From NCBI RefSeq assembly GCF_034932185.1, contig NZ_JAYGHW010000096.1:1-64000 (forward strand): a stretch of 64,000 nt of DNA, read 5' to 3'. This document shows, piece after piece, positions 1-8,215 of this stretch. Under the pieces are notes generated by a model. The model made no database searches, was not told where the DNA came from, and saw only the letters and a program-made list of their open reading frames with translations. Source of the DNA: Spirulina sp034932185. GTDB taxonomy: Bacteria; Cyanobacteriota; Cyanobacteriia; Cyanobacteriales; Spirulinaceae. Position 1 is the first letter of the stretch. Every line of letters starts with the position of its first letter. The position numbers were made by a program, and so were the translations under genes.

Positions 1-2140
1 TGTTGAGGATTTGGCTGAGGTGGTGGAGGGTTTGGGGGAGTTGGTCGCGCCAAGTTTCCTCGTGACTTGGCTCTGCCAAGTCATGACTATGGGGAGGCTC
101 TGCCTCCTGGTTATGGGCGGCGGAGCCGCCTGTTGTCCATCCCACGGCGGAGCCATGGGACGAGGGGGTTTTTTTGCGGTGTTGTTGGTATTGTTCCTTG
201 TAGTTTTTGAGCCATTCGGTGAAGTTGGTTTGGGTTTTGGTGGCGGGGGTGTGGGGGGGATCGGTGGGGGTGGTGAAGGTTTGGGGGTCTTGGTGGGGGC
301 GCAGGAGGAAGGTGGTGATTTGGGCGGGGCTAAGATGCCAGTAGAGGATGGCGGTGTGGGGGTTGGGGCAAAGGTGTTGGATGCGGGTTTGGAGGGTTTC
401 GCGGCTGAGGGGTTGGGGGTCGGCGTTGGGGTTTTGGAGCCAGGTGAGGGCGAGGCTTTTCCATTTTTCGGCTTCGATCAGGGCTTCCCAGGGGTTGTTT
501 TGGCTGACGAGGCGATCGACGTTTAAGCGGTAAAAGTCTTGGAATTCAGCCCGGAGGAGGCGGCGAGATTGGGGATCGGCGTTTTGGAGGGCGCGTTCTA
601 GGCGTTGGATGGCGTTGATGGTGAGTTTATCGGCAGATTCGGATTGTTCGAGGGCGCGATCGGCTTGAATCCAATCCCGGAGGATTTTGAGGGTTTCGGG
701 GGTGTAGAGGGGGTTGGCTTCGATGAAATTGTAGGCGGTGCTGTAGCTCTGGGTAGCATCCCAGTAGCGCATATATTCGCTGTGGTTTTTAGCTTGTTGG
801 TAGTGGGCGCGGCCTGTGAACCGGTGTAAGGTTGCACAGCCCAAGGGTTCACTGTCGGGATCGATGTGTTTGAGACCTTCGGTGTAGTTGTCGAGGGCGG
901 CTTGATAGCCGGAGTAATCAAAGAGAGCTAGACCCCGATTTGCCCAAGCTCGCCAGTCTTCAGGTTGAAGGGTGATGGCTCTGGTGTAGTCCCGAATAGC
1001 CTCTTCGTATCGCTTCAGTTCACGGTAGGCAGAGCCGCGATTGATGTAGGCATAGGTACAGTTGAGGTCAAGTTCAATGGCTCTGGTGCAGTCTGCGATC
1101 CCCTCCTCATACCGTTTCAGTTCACGGTAGGTATTGCCGCGACCGCCGTAGGCATAAGTGTAGCGGGGATCGATGTCGATAGCTTGGTTGTAGTCTTTGA
1201 TCGCCTCCTCATACCGCTTCAGTTCATTGTAGGTATTGCCGCGACCGTAGTAGGCATAGGTGAAGCGGGGGTCGATGTCGATAGCTTGGTTGTAGTCTTC
1301 GATCGCCTCTTCGTATCGCTTCAGTTCATGGTAGGTATTGCCGCGACCGCCGTAGGCATAAGTGAAGCGGGGGTCGATGTCGATAGCTTTGGTGTAGTCT
1401 GTGATCGCCTCCTCATACCGCTTCAGGTTTTGGTAGGCAATGCCGCGCTCTTTGTAGGCGTATGCTAAACCACGATCCCGATCAATAGCATCATTACAAC
1501 ATTCAAGGGATTTTTGAGGATTGTTTTCATATTTATAAACTGTACCTAACCAAGCATAAGCATAGGAATATTGAGAATCTGCCTCAATTGCTTGAATCCA
1601 GTAATTTTTTGCACCCAATAAATCCAACGCTAAAAATGCTTCCCCCCCCTCTTCAAATAATTTCTTTGCCCTAGCAGAAATATTGACAGGCTTCTGTGCA
1701 TCTGCAAAATATCCCTGCACTCTTCGCTCAAAATCTGGATCTCTCAGATGTTCTTGAAGCCCTTTTTTCGCCCCCGAATCATCAGACGGATAATCATCAG
1801 ACGGATCAAGAGGCAGTGTCCCACTTTTTCCCTTATTCTCTACCCTCACCAGCAACTCCTCAACCGGCGGCAATTTCTCACTCCCCACCACATCCCTCGC
1901 CAACTCACTCAACTCCCCCAACTCCGCCGCCGCCAAACCCCGCCACCGATCCAAACTCAACACCTCCCGCCCATTCCCCTCCCGCACCCAAGCCACCAAC
2001 CCCTCCTCCGTCACCCCAAAACGCGGCAAATCCCGCCACACCGTAAAATCCCGCTGCTCCAAGATCACCCAATTCGACACCGACCCCAACGCCCCCACAA
2101 AATCCGGCCCCCGCTGCTTCTTCCCAAACGGCCAAACCAT
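1..2140 (-). CDS. TPR-repeat CHAT-domain protein (partial, C-terminus outside window)
   Basis: An open frame runs from an ATG at 2140 (MVWPFGKK..., with AAGGGG just upstream) to the window edge, about 713 codons. Residues 1-150 are an unrecognised N-terminal region. About 160-413 are TPR units; from about 235 they are near-identical 34-residue repeats built on ELKRYEEAI..YNQAIDIDP. A helical linker follows. From about residue 600 the CHAT domain begins (TAILYWHLSPAQITTFLLR). CHAT proteins are caspase-fold proteases or scaffolds (HetF family in cyanobacteria), but the catalytic His and Cys lie beyond the window, so activity cannot be judged. Residues about 660-693 are encoded by short DNA palindromes that interrupt the domain. 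Substrate unknown. Confidence 0.85.
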   Translation of the reverse strand, partial: MVWPFGKKQRGPDFVGALGSVSNWVILEQRDFTVWRDLPRFGVTEEGLVAWVREGNGREVLSLDRWRGLAAAELGELSELARDVVGSEKLPPVEELLVRVENKGKSGTLPLDPSDDYPSDDSGAKKGLQEHLRDPDFERRVQGYFADAQKPVNISARAKKLFEEGGEAFLALDLLGAKNYWIQAIEADSQYSYAYAWLGTVYKYENNPQKSLECCNDAIDRDRGLAYAYKERGIAYQNLKRYEEAITDYTKAIDIDPRFTYAYGGRGNTYHELKRYEEAIEDYNQAIDIDPRFTYAYYGRGNTYNELKRYEEAIKDYNQAIDIDPRYTYAYGGRGNTYRELKRYEEGIADCTRAIELDLNCTYAYINRGSAYRELKRYEEAIRDYTRAITLQPEDWRAWANRGLALFDYSGYQAALDNYTEGLKHIDPDSEPLGCATLHRFTGRAHYQQAKNHSEYMRYWDATQSYSTAYNFIEANPLYTPETLKILRDWIQADRALEQSESADKLTINAIQRLERALQNADPQSRRLLRAEFQDFYRLNVDRLVSQNNPWEALIEAEKWKSLALTWLQNPNADPQPLSRETLQTRIQHLCPNPHTAILYWHLSPAQITTFLLRPHQDPQTFTTPTDPPHTPATKTQTNFTEWLKNYKEQYQQHRKKTPSSHGSAVGWTTGGSAAHNQEAEPPHSHDLAEPSHEETWRDQLPQTLHHLSQILN
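60..165. repeat. Cluster of four short palindromes inside the CHAT coding sequence
   Basis: Four palindromes with a GGCTCTGCC or GGCGGAGCC core follow one another: 65-81 (ACTTGGCTCTGCCAAGT), 93-107 (GGAGGCTCTGCCTCC), 116-130 (GGCGGCGGAGCCGCC) and 141-160. They keep the reading frame open and encode a Gly/Ser/Ala/Glu/Pro-rich insert in the CHAT domain. A related two-palindrome copy lies at 5858-5900. Confidence 0.8.
960..1480 (-). repeat. Tandem 102-bp units encoding TPRs
   Basis: Five consecutive 102-bp (34-codon) units with anchor motifs near 996, 1097, 1201, 1303 and 1401 are nearly identical at DNA level, including synonymous positions. They encode the central TPRs of the CHAT gene. The conservation suggests recent tandem duplication or gene conversion. 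They have no spacer structure and are not a CRISPR array. Confidence 0.85.
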
Positions 2141-2205
2141 AGCCCCTTCCCCAAAAACCTCCCCCCATCCTACCCCAAAACCCAAGGGCGCAAACATTGC
2201 GCCCC
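2117..2205. repeat. 90-bp direct repeat, copy A (5' end of the CHAT gene)
   Basis: This segment holds the first eight codons of the CHAT gene (MVWPFGKK, read on the minus strand) plus its leader and a palindrome. It recurs in the same orientation at 3013-3105 with only a few substitutions and single-base indels. The two copies flank the 92-residue/HNH gene pair. Confidence 0.85.
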
Positions 2206-2243
2206 TACGATGTACTTGTAGGGGCGCAACGCTTGCGCCCTCC
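2185..2243. repeat. Nested palindromic repeat (GGGCGCAA...TTGCGCCC type)
   Basis: Two palindromes, 2185-2206 and 2218-2243, are themselves arranged head to head. The second has the core GGGCGCAACGCTTGCGCCC and is base-for-base the same over 26 bp as 10672-10697, which lies inside a coding sequence. Here it sits in the leader between the divergent CHAT and 92-residue genes and could fold in RNA. Confidence 0.8.
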
Positions 2244-2281
2244 CTTGCACCCCCTACCACCTCTCCCCTTCAACAAACCCA

Positions 2282-2560
2282 ATGGATACAATAGAGACAC
2301 CCACTCACAGCCAGCCGATGCAAGTCCTGATCAACCCCCCTAACCTCATCGAAACCGGGATCACCGTCGAAACCCAAGACAATCTCCGGTTTTTCAAATT
2401 CACCGAACCCTTACAAAACCGCCTCGAAGAACTCCTCGACAAAAACGCCACCGCAACATTAACCGAAGACGAACAAACCGAACTAGATGCCATTGGCGAA
2501 CTCGATCGCTTATTCACCTATCTCAACTCCCTGCTCATCGCCAACCATGACCCTCAATGA
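2282..2560 (+). CDS. Small acidic hypothetical protein paired with HNH nuclease
   Basis: 92 residues, no signal peptide or membrane segment. The C-terminal half is helical and acidic (LEELLDKNATATLTEDEQTE, then LDAIGELDRLFTYLNSLL), a pattern I associate with small cyanobacterial proteins encoded just before HNH nucleases. Its end overlaps the HNH start at 2547 by 14 bp, so the two are probably translationally coupled. Function not known. A partner, inhibitor or stabiliser of the nuclease is possible from context only. The start is the ATG following the 2218-2243 palindrome. Confidence 0.65.
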   Translation: MDTIETPTHSQPMQVLINPPNLIETGITVETQDNLRFFKFTEPLQNRLEELLDKNATATLTEDEQTELDAIGELDRLFTYLNSLLIANHDPQ

Positions 2561-3002
2561 TCTTGTTCGCCAACGAGTAAGAAAACGGGCAAACTATTAC
2601 TGTGAATATTGTCACTCACCCGAACAAATCAGCGCATCTCGTTTCACCATCGATCACATTCAGCCGCGATCGCTCGGTGGTTCTGATCAGCTAGATAACC
2701 TAGCATTAGCTTGCCGTCGTTGTAACCAGAGACGCTATAACTTTACCGTCGGTAGCGATCAAAAAACCAACTTGATCACCCCAATTTTTAACCCACGTAC
2801 ACAACAATGGTCAGACCATTTTATCTGGTCAAAAGATACGCTCCGAATTATCGGAACAACACCCACAGGACGCGCAACCTGCCAACGACTCGATCTCAAT
2901 GATGAACGTTATCAGGGCGATCGCAATATTCGCGAAACCAGACAAATTTGGCAGCAAGCGGGCTGGCATCCCCCACAGCATGATCCAATCCAAAACGATT
3001 AA
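2547..3002 (+). CDS. HNH endonuclease
   Basis: 151 residues from ATG 2547; an upstream in-frame extension lies wholly inside the previous gene and was rejected. The HNH core is plain: CEYC at about 19-22, FTIDHIQPRSLGGSDQLDNL at about 31-50 and CRRCNQRR, giving two CxxC zinc knuckles around the DH metal site. The C-terminal part (RIIGTTPTGRATCQRLDLND) is typical of the stand-alone cyanobacterial HNH group. It overlaps the preceding small gene. Likely a metal-dependent DNA nickase or nuclease of unknown target, not part of a recognisable restriction system here. Confidence 0.85.
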   Translation: MTLNDLVRQRVRKRANYYCEYCHSPEQISASRFTIDHIQPRSLGGSDQLDNLALACRRCNQRRYNFTVGSDQKTNLITPIFNPRTQQWSDHFIWSKDTLRIIGTTPTGRATCQRLDLNDERYQGDRNIRETRQIWQQAGWHPPQHDPIQND

Positions 3003-3012
3003 GACGTGAATT

Positions 3013-3105
3013 CTTCTTCCCAAACGGCCAAACCATCGCCCCTTCCCCAAAAAACCTCCCCCCATCCTCACCCAAAACCCCAAGGGCGCAAGCGTTGCGC
3101 CCCCC
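3013..3105. repeat. 90-bp direct repeat, copy B (orphan 5' end)
   Basis: Near-copy of 2117-2205. On the minus strand it again encodes MVWPFGKK but then enters unrelated sequence after the eighth codon, so it is a start without a gene. It ends in the palindrome at 3082-3105 (AAGGGCGCAAGCGTTGCGCC), between the convergent HNH and DUF1995 genes, where it could act as a terminator. Confidence 0.85.
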
Positions 3106-3145
3106 ACCCGATCGCCCCCCAACAATCCAACCACCCCAGAGCAAT

Positions 3146-3886
3146 TTATTGGCTCAACGCCTTGAGCATTTGCCCTAAATTCCCCAAGAGACCTTTCTTT
3201 TTCGGCGTTGGGACGACATCGGGGTTACTTTCGGCACTGCCCATTAAGATCCGTTCCAATCGATCCCCCGCTGGCCGTTCCGGCTCCTCGGCAATGAGGG
3301 TATAACCCACCACCGGAGCCGGGGCATCCGTCCACACCTGCCACAATTCCGGATAGGTGCGATAGACCACGCCCCCTTCAAAGGGTTTGAGATAGTAGGC
3401 AGTTTCTAAGGTGCTGAGGAAACGCTCCCGTAACTGTCGCGCTGTTGAGCCGATCCCTACCGTTGCCACACTTTCCAACTGGGGAATGAGCAGGATCACG
3501 GGGCGATCGCCCGCTAAATTACACAACTTTTCCACCGCTTCCACTTCCACAGAGGAGGGACAAACGACCAGGAATAACTGATCACTCTCACTCACCTTCG
3601 TTTCTACCGGCGTAAACCGACTGCCCAAATCATTGACCAAAAAAGGTACATCCCCCCAATCCCGCCGCGCCAGAGCCGCCGCCCCCGTATCGGCAAAGAG
3701 GACTTTTAACCCTGAACTGTAATCAAGGAAGAGTTCGGTAAATTGGCGGGCAATGTTTTGGGCTTCGAGGGCAATTTCAGGAAAAACCAATTCCACTTGG
3801 ATACGGTGGCAACCCCCCTCAAGGGCGGTGAGCGTGGCGGTTTTGGCTTGTTGGATGGCGGCTTCGAGGGAATCGGGGATCGTCAT
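3146..3886 (-). CDS. DUF1995 family protein
   Basis: 246 residues from ATG 3886 (MTIPDSLEAAIQQAK). An in-frame TTG five codons upstream is less likely. The opening PDSLEAAIQQAKTATLTAL and the later ELVFPEIALEAQNIARQF, VLFADTGAAALARRDW and VVCPSSVEVEAVEKLCN segments match the DUF1995 family of cyanobacteria and chloroplasts, whose plant members have been linked to photosystem assembly. No membrane segment. The C-terminus adds a lysine-rich tail (PKKKGLLGNLGQMLKAL). Biochemical role unknown; the family call is from recalled motifs. Confidence 0.75.
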   Translation of the reverse strand: MTIPDSLEAAIQQAKTATLTALEGGCHRIQVELVFPEIALEAQNIARQFTELFLDYSSGLKVLFADTGAAALARRDWGDVPFLVNDLGSRFTPVETKVSESDQLFLVVCPSSVEVEAVEKLCNLAGDRPVILLIPQLESVATVGIGSTARQLRERFLSTLETAYYLKPFEGGVVYRTYPELWQVWTDAPAPVVGYTLIAEEPERPAGDRLERILMGSAESNPDVVPTPKKKGLLGNLGQMLKALSQ

Positions 3887-4019
3887 AAAAAATTTGATCA
3901 AATTTGGCTTGCAATGGCTCCCATTATCTCTGAATTTTGGGCGGATTTATCGATATTTGAGGAGTGAGAAGTGAGGAGTGAGTTGAATTTCTCTATCCTC
4001 TCTGCTCTCTCCTCTTTCC

Positions 4020-5177
4020 TCAAACCGCCAAGCGTTGCCATTGCAGTGGTTGCCCCTCACCCCCAGACCAGCGCAAAAAGCTAGCCCGTTGCCCGACGGT
4101 TAAACCGGGTTGACCGATGGCCCGGCGCGGGGCCTCGGTGGCAAGGGCGATCGCCTCCCCCACTCCAGACAATCCCCAATCCACCAAATTTTCTACCCCC
4201 TTCAATAGGGGCAATGTGGTTCCGGCTAAGGTTTGGGCATCAAGGCGGGCTGTGCCTTGGGCGATCGTGATTTGCCGCTCATCCCAGGGATAAACCCCAT
4301 CCGGTAGCCCCAAGGGGGCCAGGGCATCACTGACTAAAAATAATCCCCCCCCATTCATCCGTAGTAATAACTGCAACATCATCGGGCTAATATGCTCCCC
4401 ATCGGCAATGAAGCCAGAATAGACCCCCGGCCGGGTAAGGGCGGCCCCCAATAACCCCGGATCGCGGTGATGGAGGGGGGGCATGGCGTTGAAGGCATGG
4501 GTGATCATCGTTGCCCCTTGGTCAAAGGCGGCTTGGGCTTGGGGGGCGGTCGCGAGGGAATGGCCAAGGCTGACGGTGATGCCTTGGTTGACGAGGTAGG
4601 CGATAGGTGCGCTATCGCGGATCGCCTCTCCCCCCGGCTCCAATTCCGGCGCAAGGGTGACAATCTTCACCACAGGCGCAAAATCCCCCAACACCCGCTG
4701 CACCCGCTCAAGGGTTAAGGGTTGTAGATGGGCTTCGGGATGCGCCCCCCGTTTGGCGGGATTGAGGAACGGCCCCTCTAGATGTACGCCTAAAATTTGG
4801 GCATGGCCGGCGGGAGGGTTGAGCAGGCCAGAATCGGCAATCACAGCCATGGCTTGGTGAATCTTATCCATGGCCGTGGTGACAATCGTCGGGCAAAAGC
4901 CATCGACCCCCTGCTCCCACAGATAGCGAGCAATGGCTTGTAGTTGGGGCTGATCCTCCGGTGTTAAATCAGGAAACGCCAAGCCTAAGCCGCCGTTAAT
5001 CTGCAAATCCATGCCACCGAGGGAGAGCCAATCCCCCCCTAAATCGAGAGTTGGCCCCGTTGGAGGGTCTGGGGTTTGGGGGGAGCAGGCGGTAATGATG
5101 CCGTTGTGAATTTGGAGGGTGTAGAGTTGCCCATCTTCAACGAGACGGGCTTGAGTAATGAGGCGATCGCCAACCAT
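4020..5177 (-). CDS. nagA: N-acetylglucosamine-6-phosphate deacetylase
   Basis: 385 residues, normal NagA length. It removes acetate from GlcNAc-6-P, feeding amino sugar recycling in the cytoplasm. An amidohydrolase barrel is visible: GGMDLQINGGLG near 53-65, HLEGPFLNPAKRGAH with the metal-binding Glu, SLGHS, HAFNAMPPLHHRDPG and the SDALAP catalytic Asp region. The first metal site has QINGG rather than HxH, normal for this family. It is transcribed away from brnT. A possible -10 box (TACAAT, minus strand 5201-5206) lies just upstream. No nagB is nearby. Confidence 0.9.
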   Translation of the reverse strand: MVGDRLITQARLVEDGQLYTLQIHNGIITACSPQTPDPPTGPTLDLGGDWLSLGGMDLQINGGLGLAFPDLTPEDQPQLQAIARYLWEQGVDGFCPTIVTTAMDKIHQAMAVIADSGLLNPPAGHAQILGVHLEGPFLNPAKRGAHPEAHLQPLTLERVQRVLGDFAPVVKIVTLAPELEPGGEAIRDSAPIAYLVNQGITVSLGHSLATAPQAQAAFDQGATMITHAFNAMPPLHHRDPGLLGAALTRPGVYSGFIADGEHISPMMLQLLLRMNGGGLFLVSDALAPLGLPDGVYPWDERQITIAQGTARLDAQTLAGTTLPLLKGVENLVDWGLSGVGEAIALATEAPRRAIGQPGLTVGQRASFLRWSGGEGQPLQWQRLAV

Positions 5178-5315
5178 AGAGATTTGATCATTTAGAGATT
5201 ATTGTACAATTTAAGACATCTCGAAAAATAGAGGTGCTTATGGGGAATAGTGCAGCAGATCAAGGCTGATTTTCGCCATGAGGCAACTCATCGAGGTATC
5301 CTGTAAAATTCAAAA

Positions 5316-5609
5316 ATGAGTGACATTATTTTTGAGTGGGATGAGCGTAAAGCCCACCAGAACGAGCAAAAACACCGCATATCGCTTGAAGAGGCTCAAA
5401 CTGCCTTTGATGATGAAAACGCCCGCCTGTCTCATGATCCTGATCATTCCCAGGATGAAGATCGGTATATCCTGCTGGGCATGAGTGCTGTCCTGCGGAT
5501 TTTGGTCGTGTGTCATGTGTATCGACAAAATGATGAGGTGATGCGTATCATTTCAGCTCGGCGGGCTACTAAACAAGAACAAAAACAATATCACAGGTTT
5601 TTGCGATGA
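5316..5609 (+). CDS. brnT: BrnT family toxin
   Basis: 97 residues. The FEWDERKAHQNEQKHRISLEEAQTAF-type opening, the DEDRYILLGMS middle and RIISARRATKQEQKQY ending are diagnostic of BrnT, a ribonuclease toxin with a RelE-like fold. The stop overlaps the start of the next gene (ATGA at 5606-5609), the usual toxin-first brnTA order. There is no clear ribosome-binding site; a TAAAAT box at 5304-5309 ends only seven bases before the ATG, so the message may be nearly leaderless. Probably autoregulated by the antitoxin. Confidence 0.9.
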   Translation: MSDIIFEWDERKAHQNEQKHRISLEEAQTAFDDENARLSHDPDHSQDEDRYILLGMSAVLRILVVCHVYRQNDEVMRIISARRATKQEQKQYHRFLR

Positions 5610-5818
5610 GAGAAGAATACGATTTTTCACAATCTGTGCCTAATCCCTATAGTACAAAACTCAACAAGCAGGTAACGGTTCATCTAGAAGAAGATGTTGT
5701 GGACTATTTCCAAGCACTGTCTGAAGAAACTGACATTCCTTACCAGACCTTGATCAACCTCTACTTGAAAGACTGTGTAAGGTCAAAACGAAAATTGTCC
5801 CTGGAGTGGATCAATTAA
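5606..5818 (+). CDS. BrnA-like antitoxin
   Basis: 70 residues, translationally coupled to brnT by a 4-bp overlap. The segment KQVTVHLEEDVVDYFQALSE followed by IPYQTLINLYLKDCV is the strand-helix-helix pattern of ribbon-helix-helix antitoxins (BrnA/CopG type). That fold neutralises the toxin and represses the operon. It is shorter than many BrnA proteins and the C-terminus has only a short tail. Confidence 0.8.
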   Translation: MREEYDFSQSVPNPYSTKLNKQVTVHLEEDVVDYFQALSEETDIPYQTLINLYLKDCVRSKRKLSLEWIN

Positions 5819-5857
5819 TCGGAATTGCATGAAGGAAAAAAGTCCATAGAACCTAGT

Positions 5858-5900
5858 GGAGGCAGAGCCTCCAGAATTGCAGGACTGGGTAGAGCCAAGT
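5858..5900. repeat. Second copy of the GGCAGAGCC palindrome cluster
   Basis: GGAGGCAGAGCCTCC at 5858-5872, an 11-base spacer, then a degenerate ACTGGGTAGAGCCAAGT at 5884-5900. The same two palindromes in the same order with the same 11-base spacing occur (reverse strand) at 65-107 inside the CHAT gene. This copy lies between the convergent brnA and LysR genes. Confidence 0.75.
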
Positions 5901-5911
5901 ATGATCTCTCG

Positions 5912-6853
5912 TCATCCTGAAGCGGGTAACGCTGGGTGCATAAAGGCTCCGGCTTGGCGGAGGGCATCGAGGAACGCATAGACTGCCGGGGGATGGAGAG
6001 CACTTTTTAACAGGGCTGCGCCAATGGTGCGGTAGAGGGGACAGGGTAATTGACCCACCTTGATGCCAGGGGGGATGGGTTCGGCGGCGAGGCGGGGCAA
6101 AATTGTCACCCCTAGGCCCTGCTTCACCATACTGATCATGGTGGAGTCTTCGCGGATTTCGTAGGCGATGGGAAGATGCGTTGTGACGGCATGGAGACAG
6201 TCATGGATGCGATGGGAACAGGCTCCAACGGAGGAAACAATCAGGGGATATCCTGCCAATTGTTCCCAGGTGAGTTGGGTGGGGCCGCTGTAGCTGGGGG
6301 GTAAAAGAACGAGGTAATCATCTCGTAAAATTTCCCAGGTTTGGAATTCTTCGCCTTTGGGGAGTTCCGCGACGCTGATATCCACCTGGCCTGTGAGCAG
6401 CGCCCTTTCGACATCGTAGAATTCATCATATTCGGTGATTTTGATTTTGATGGTGGGGTAGAGGTCATGAAGACGGGCGATCGCATTGGGCAATAAATGG
6501 GTGGCCATACTGCGAAAAGCCGCAATCCGTACTGTTCCCCCTTCTAGTCCCCGCTCTCGGTTTGCCTCCTGGGCCATCACTTCCAAGTGATTGAGGATGG
6601 CCCGGGCTTGGGGCAGAATCCGCTCCCCCACGGCGGTGAGTTGCGCCCCTTGACGGCTGCGTTGGATCAGTTGCACACCGAGTTCATTTTCGAGGGCGGC
6701 GATCGCATGGCTCACCGTCGATTGGGATAAATCCAACGCCAAGGCCGCCGCGCTAAAGGTTCCCTCATCGGCCACTGTTGCTAAAGCCAACAGTTGGGAA
6801 ATTTTAATGCGGTAGGGGTTAAAGCGACCCAACAGCCCAGGCGTATTTTTCAT
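5912..6853 (-). CDS. LysR family transcriptional regulator
   Basis: 313 residues. The winged helix-turn-helix is at about 17-75 (LLALATVADEGTFSAAALAL, LSQSTVSHAIAALENELGVQ, LIQRS). The substrate-binding domain starts near 105 (GTVRIAAFRSMATHLLPNAI). LysR proteins bind a small-molecule effector and switch a nearby or divergent promoter. Here no divergent gene exists: the gene lies 75 bp downstream of hemA on the same strand. The regulated gene is therefore not evident. The N-terminus carries a short extension (MKNTPGLLGRFNPYRIK) before the HTH. Confidence 0.9.
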   Translation of the reverse strand: MKNTPGLLGRFNPYRIKISQLLALATVADEGTFSAAALALDLSQSTVSHAIAALENELGVQLIQRSRQGAQLTAVGERILPQARAILNHLEVMAQEANRERGLEGGTVRIAAFRSMATHLLPNAIARLHDLYPTIKIKITEYDEFYDVERALLTGQVDISVAELPKGEEFQTWEILRDDYLVLLPPSYSGPTQLTWEQLAGYPLIVSSVGACSHRIHDCLHAVTTHLPIAYEIREDSTMISMVKQGLGVTILPRLAAEPIPPGIKVGQLPCPLYRTIGAALLKSALHPPAVYAFLDALRQAGAFMHPALPASG

Positions 6854-6928
6854 AAACTTTCCACAGATAAAGAACCCACCCCGCCCTGATCATTACACAA
6901 GGCTAGGGGTGGGTTGGGCAGGCACAAT

Positions 6929-8215
6929 CTAAGAATACTGTTCGGTTGAATCCAGATTAAACAGTAAATGGAGGGATTGCACCGCTTTGCGCCGCGCTTC
7001 AATATCCTGCTGCGCCCGCAATTGCACCATGGGTTCATGCAAAATTTTATTGACAATCCCACGGGTGAGGGCCTCAATCACCTCCTGGTGTTTATCGGCA
7101 AATTCCACCCCCAAACGGGAAAGGGCTTTTTCGAGTTCTTGCTCACGAATACTTTCGATTTTTTGCCGCAGGGAGTTGATCGTGGGGACGGTTTCCAGCG
7201 ATCGCCGCCATACTTCATAGGCTTCCACCTCTTCCTCTAACAACACCTCCGCTTCTTGGGCCATCTGGCGGCGTTGGGCGGTATTTTGGGCCACCACGGC
7301 CTTGAGGTCATCGACATTAAACACCCGCACCTGGGGCATTTCCTTGACATCGTGGTGAACGTTGAGGGGAACGGAGATATCCACCAACATCAGGGGATGA
7401 TCCGGGGTTAATGCCGTGGTGAGTTTGGCCCGATCCACAATCGGCTCCATGGCCCCGGTACTGGTGAACGTCAGATCAGAGGCGGCGATCGCCTCTAGCA
7501 TTTCCTCCAAGGGGCGCAAAATTAACGATACTTCCGGGAATTGTTTGGCCAACTCCTGCGATCGCTTCTGGGAACGGTTCACCACCGTAATCTCCCGCAC
7601 CCCCTTCGAGGCCAAATGCTTCACCAATAACTGGGACATTTTCCCCGCCCCAATAATCGCAATCCGGCATTGGGCCAGATCCGGCTGTTGCATTTGGGCC
7701 AGTTCCACCGCAGCGGAGGAAATGGAAACTGCCCCCGTGCCGATGTTGGTTTCCGTGCGGACTCGTTTCCCGGCAGTGATGGCCTGTTTAAAGAGGCGAT
7801 CGAGCAGGCGGCCCACCCCTTGGAATTTTTGGGCCTGTTTATGGGTGGTTTTCACCTGAGCGAGAATCTGCCCTTCCCCTAACACGAGGCTATCTAAACC
7901 CGCCGCCACCCGCATCAGATGGCGCAGGGCATCCTGGTGAAGGAGCGTGAACAGATGGCGGCGCAACTGGTGGAGGGGGAGGCCGCTTTTTTCCGAGAGA
8001 AATTGGGTCACTTCCACCACCCCCGGCTCGCTCTCCGTGGCAACGAAGTAGATTTCCAGGCGGTTACAGGTGCTGAGAATAGCCACCTCTTCAATGTGGG
8101 GATAGGTTTTGAGGTGGGCGATCGCCCCTTCAAGGTCGGACTCTGGAATACTGAGTTTTTCGCGCACCGTTACAGGCGCGGTCTTATGGCTCAAGCCAAC
8201 CACGGCGATGTTCAT
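6929..8215 (-). CDS. hemA: Glutamyl-tRNA reductase
   Basis: 428 residues, normal length. It reduces glutamyl-tRNA(Glu) to glutamate-1-semialdehyde, the first committed step to heme and chlorophyll. Visible signatures: GLSHKTAPVTVREKLSIPE at the start, the catalytic cysteine in ILSTCNRLEIYFV near residue 50, the NADPH-binding IIGAGKMSQLLVKHL near 190, and the C-terminal helical dimerisation region. The gene starts at ATG 8215, next to a 455-bp gene-free region that must carry its promoter. Confidence 0.95.
   Translation of the reverse strand: MNIAVVGLSHKTAPVTVREKLSIPESDLEGAIAHLKTYPHIEEVAILSTCNRLEIYFVATESEPGVVEVTQFLSEKSGLPLHQLRRHLFTLLHQDALRHLMRVAAGLDSLVLGEGQILAQVKTTHKQAQKFQGVGRLLDRLFKQAITAGKRVRTETNIGTGAVSISSAAVELAQMQQPDLAQCRIAIIGAGKMSQLLVKHLASKGVREITVVNRSQKRSQELAKQFPEVSLILRPLEEMLEAIAASDLTFTSTGAMEPIVDRAKLTTALTPDHPLMLVDISVPLNVHHDVKEMPQVRVFNVDDLKAVVAQNTAQRRQMAQEAEVLLEEEVEAYEVWRRSLETVPTINSLRQKIESIREQELEKALSRLGVEFADKHQEVIEALTRGIVNKILHEPMVQLRAQQDIEARRKAVQSLHLLFNLDSTEQYS

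Noticed and set aside
11..1468. Glycine- and valine-rich plus-strand frames opposite the CHAT gene
   Set aside because: The minus-strand frame encodes clear TPR and CHAT sequence without a stop; the plus-strand frames are its shadows.
960..1480. Periodic repeats that could suggest a CRISPR array
   Set aside because: The period is exactly 102 bp, the whole unit is conserved with no unique spacers, and it translates to 34-residue TPRs.
2896..3144. Minus-strand frame containing MVWPFGKK opposite the HNH gene
   Set aside because: It is the duplicated CHAT gene start followed by sequence antisense to HNH; there is no independent coding evidence.
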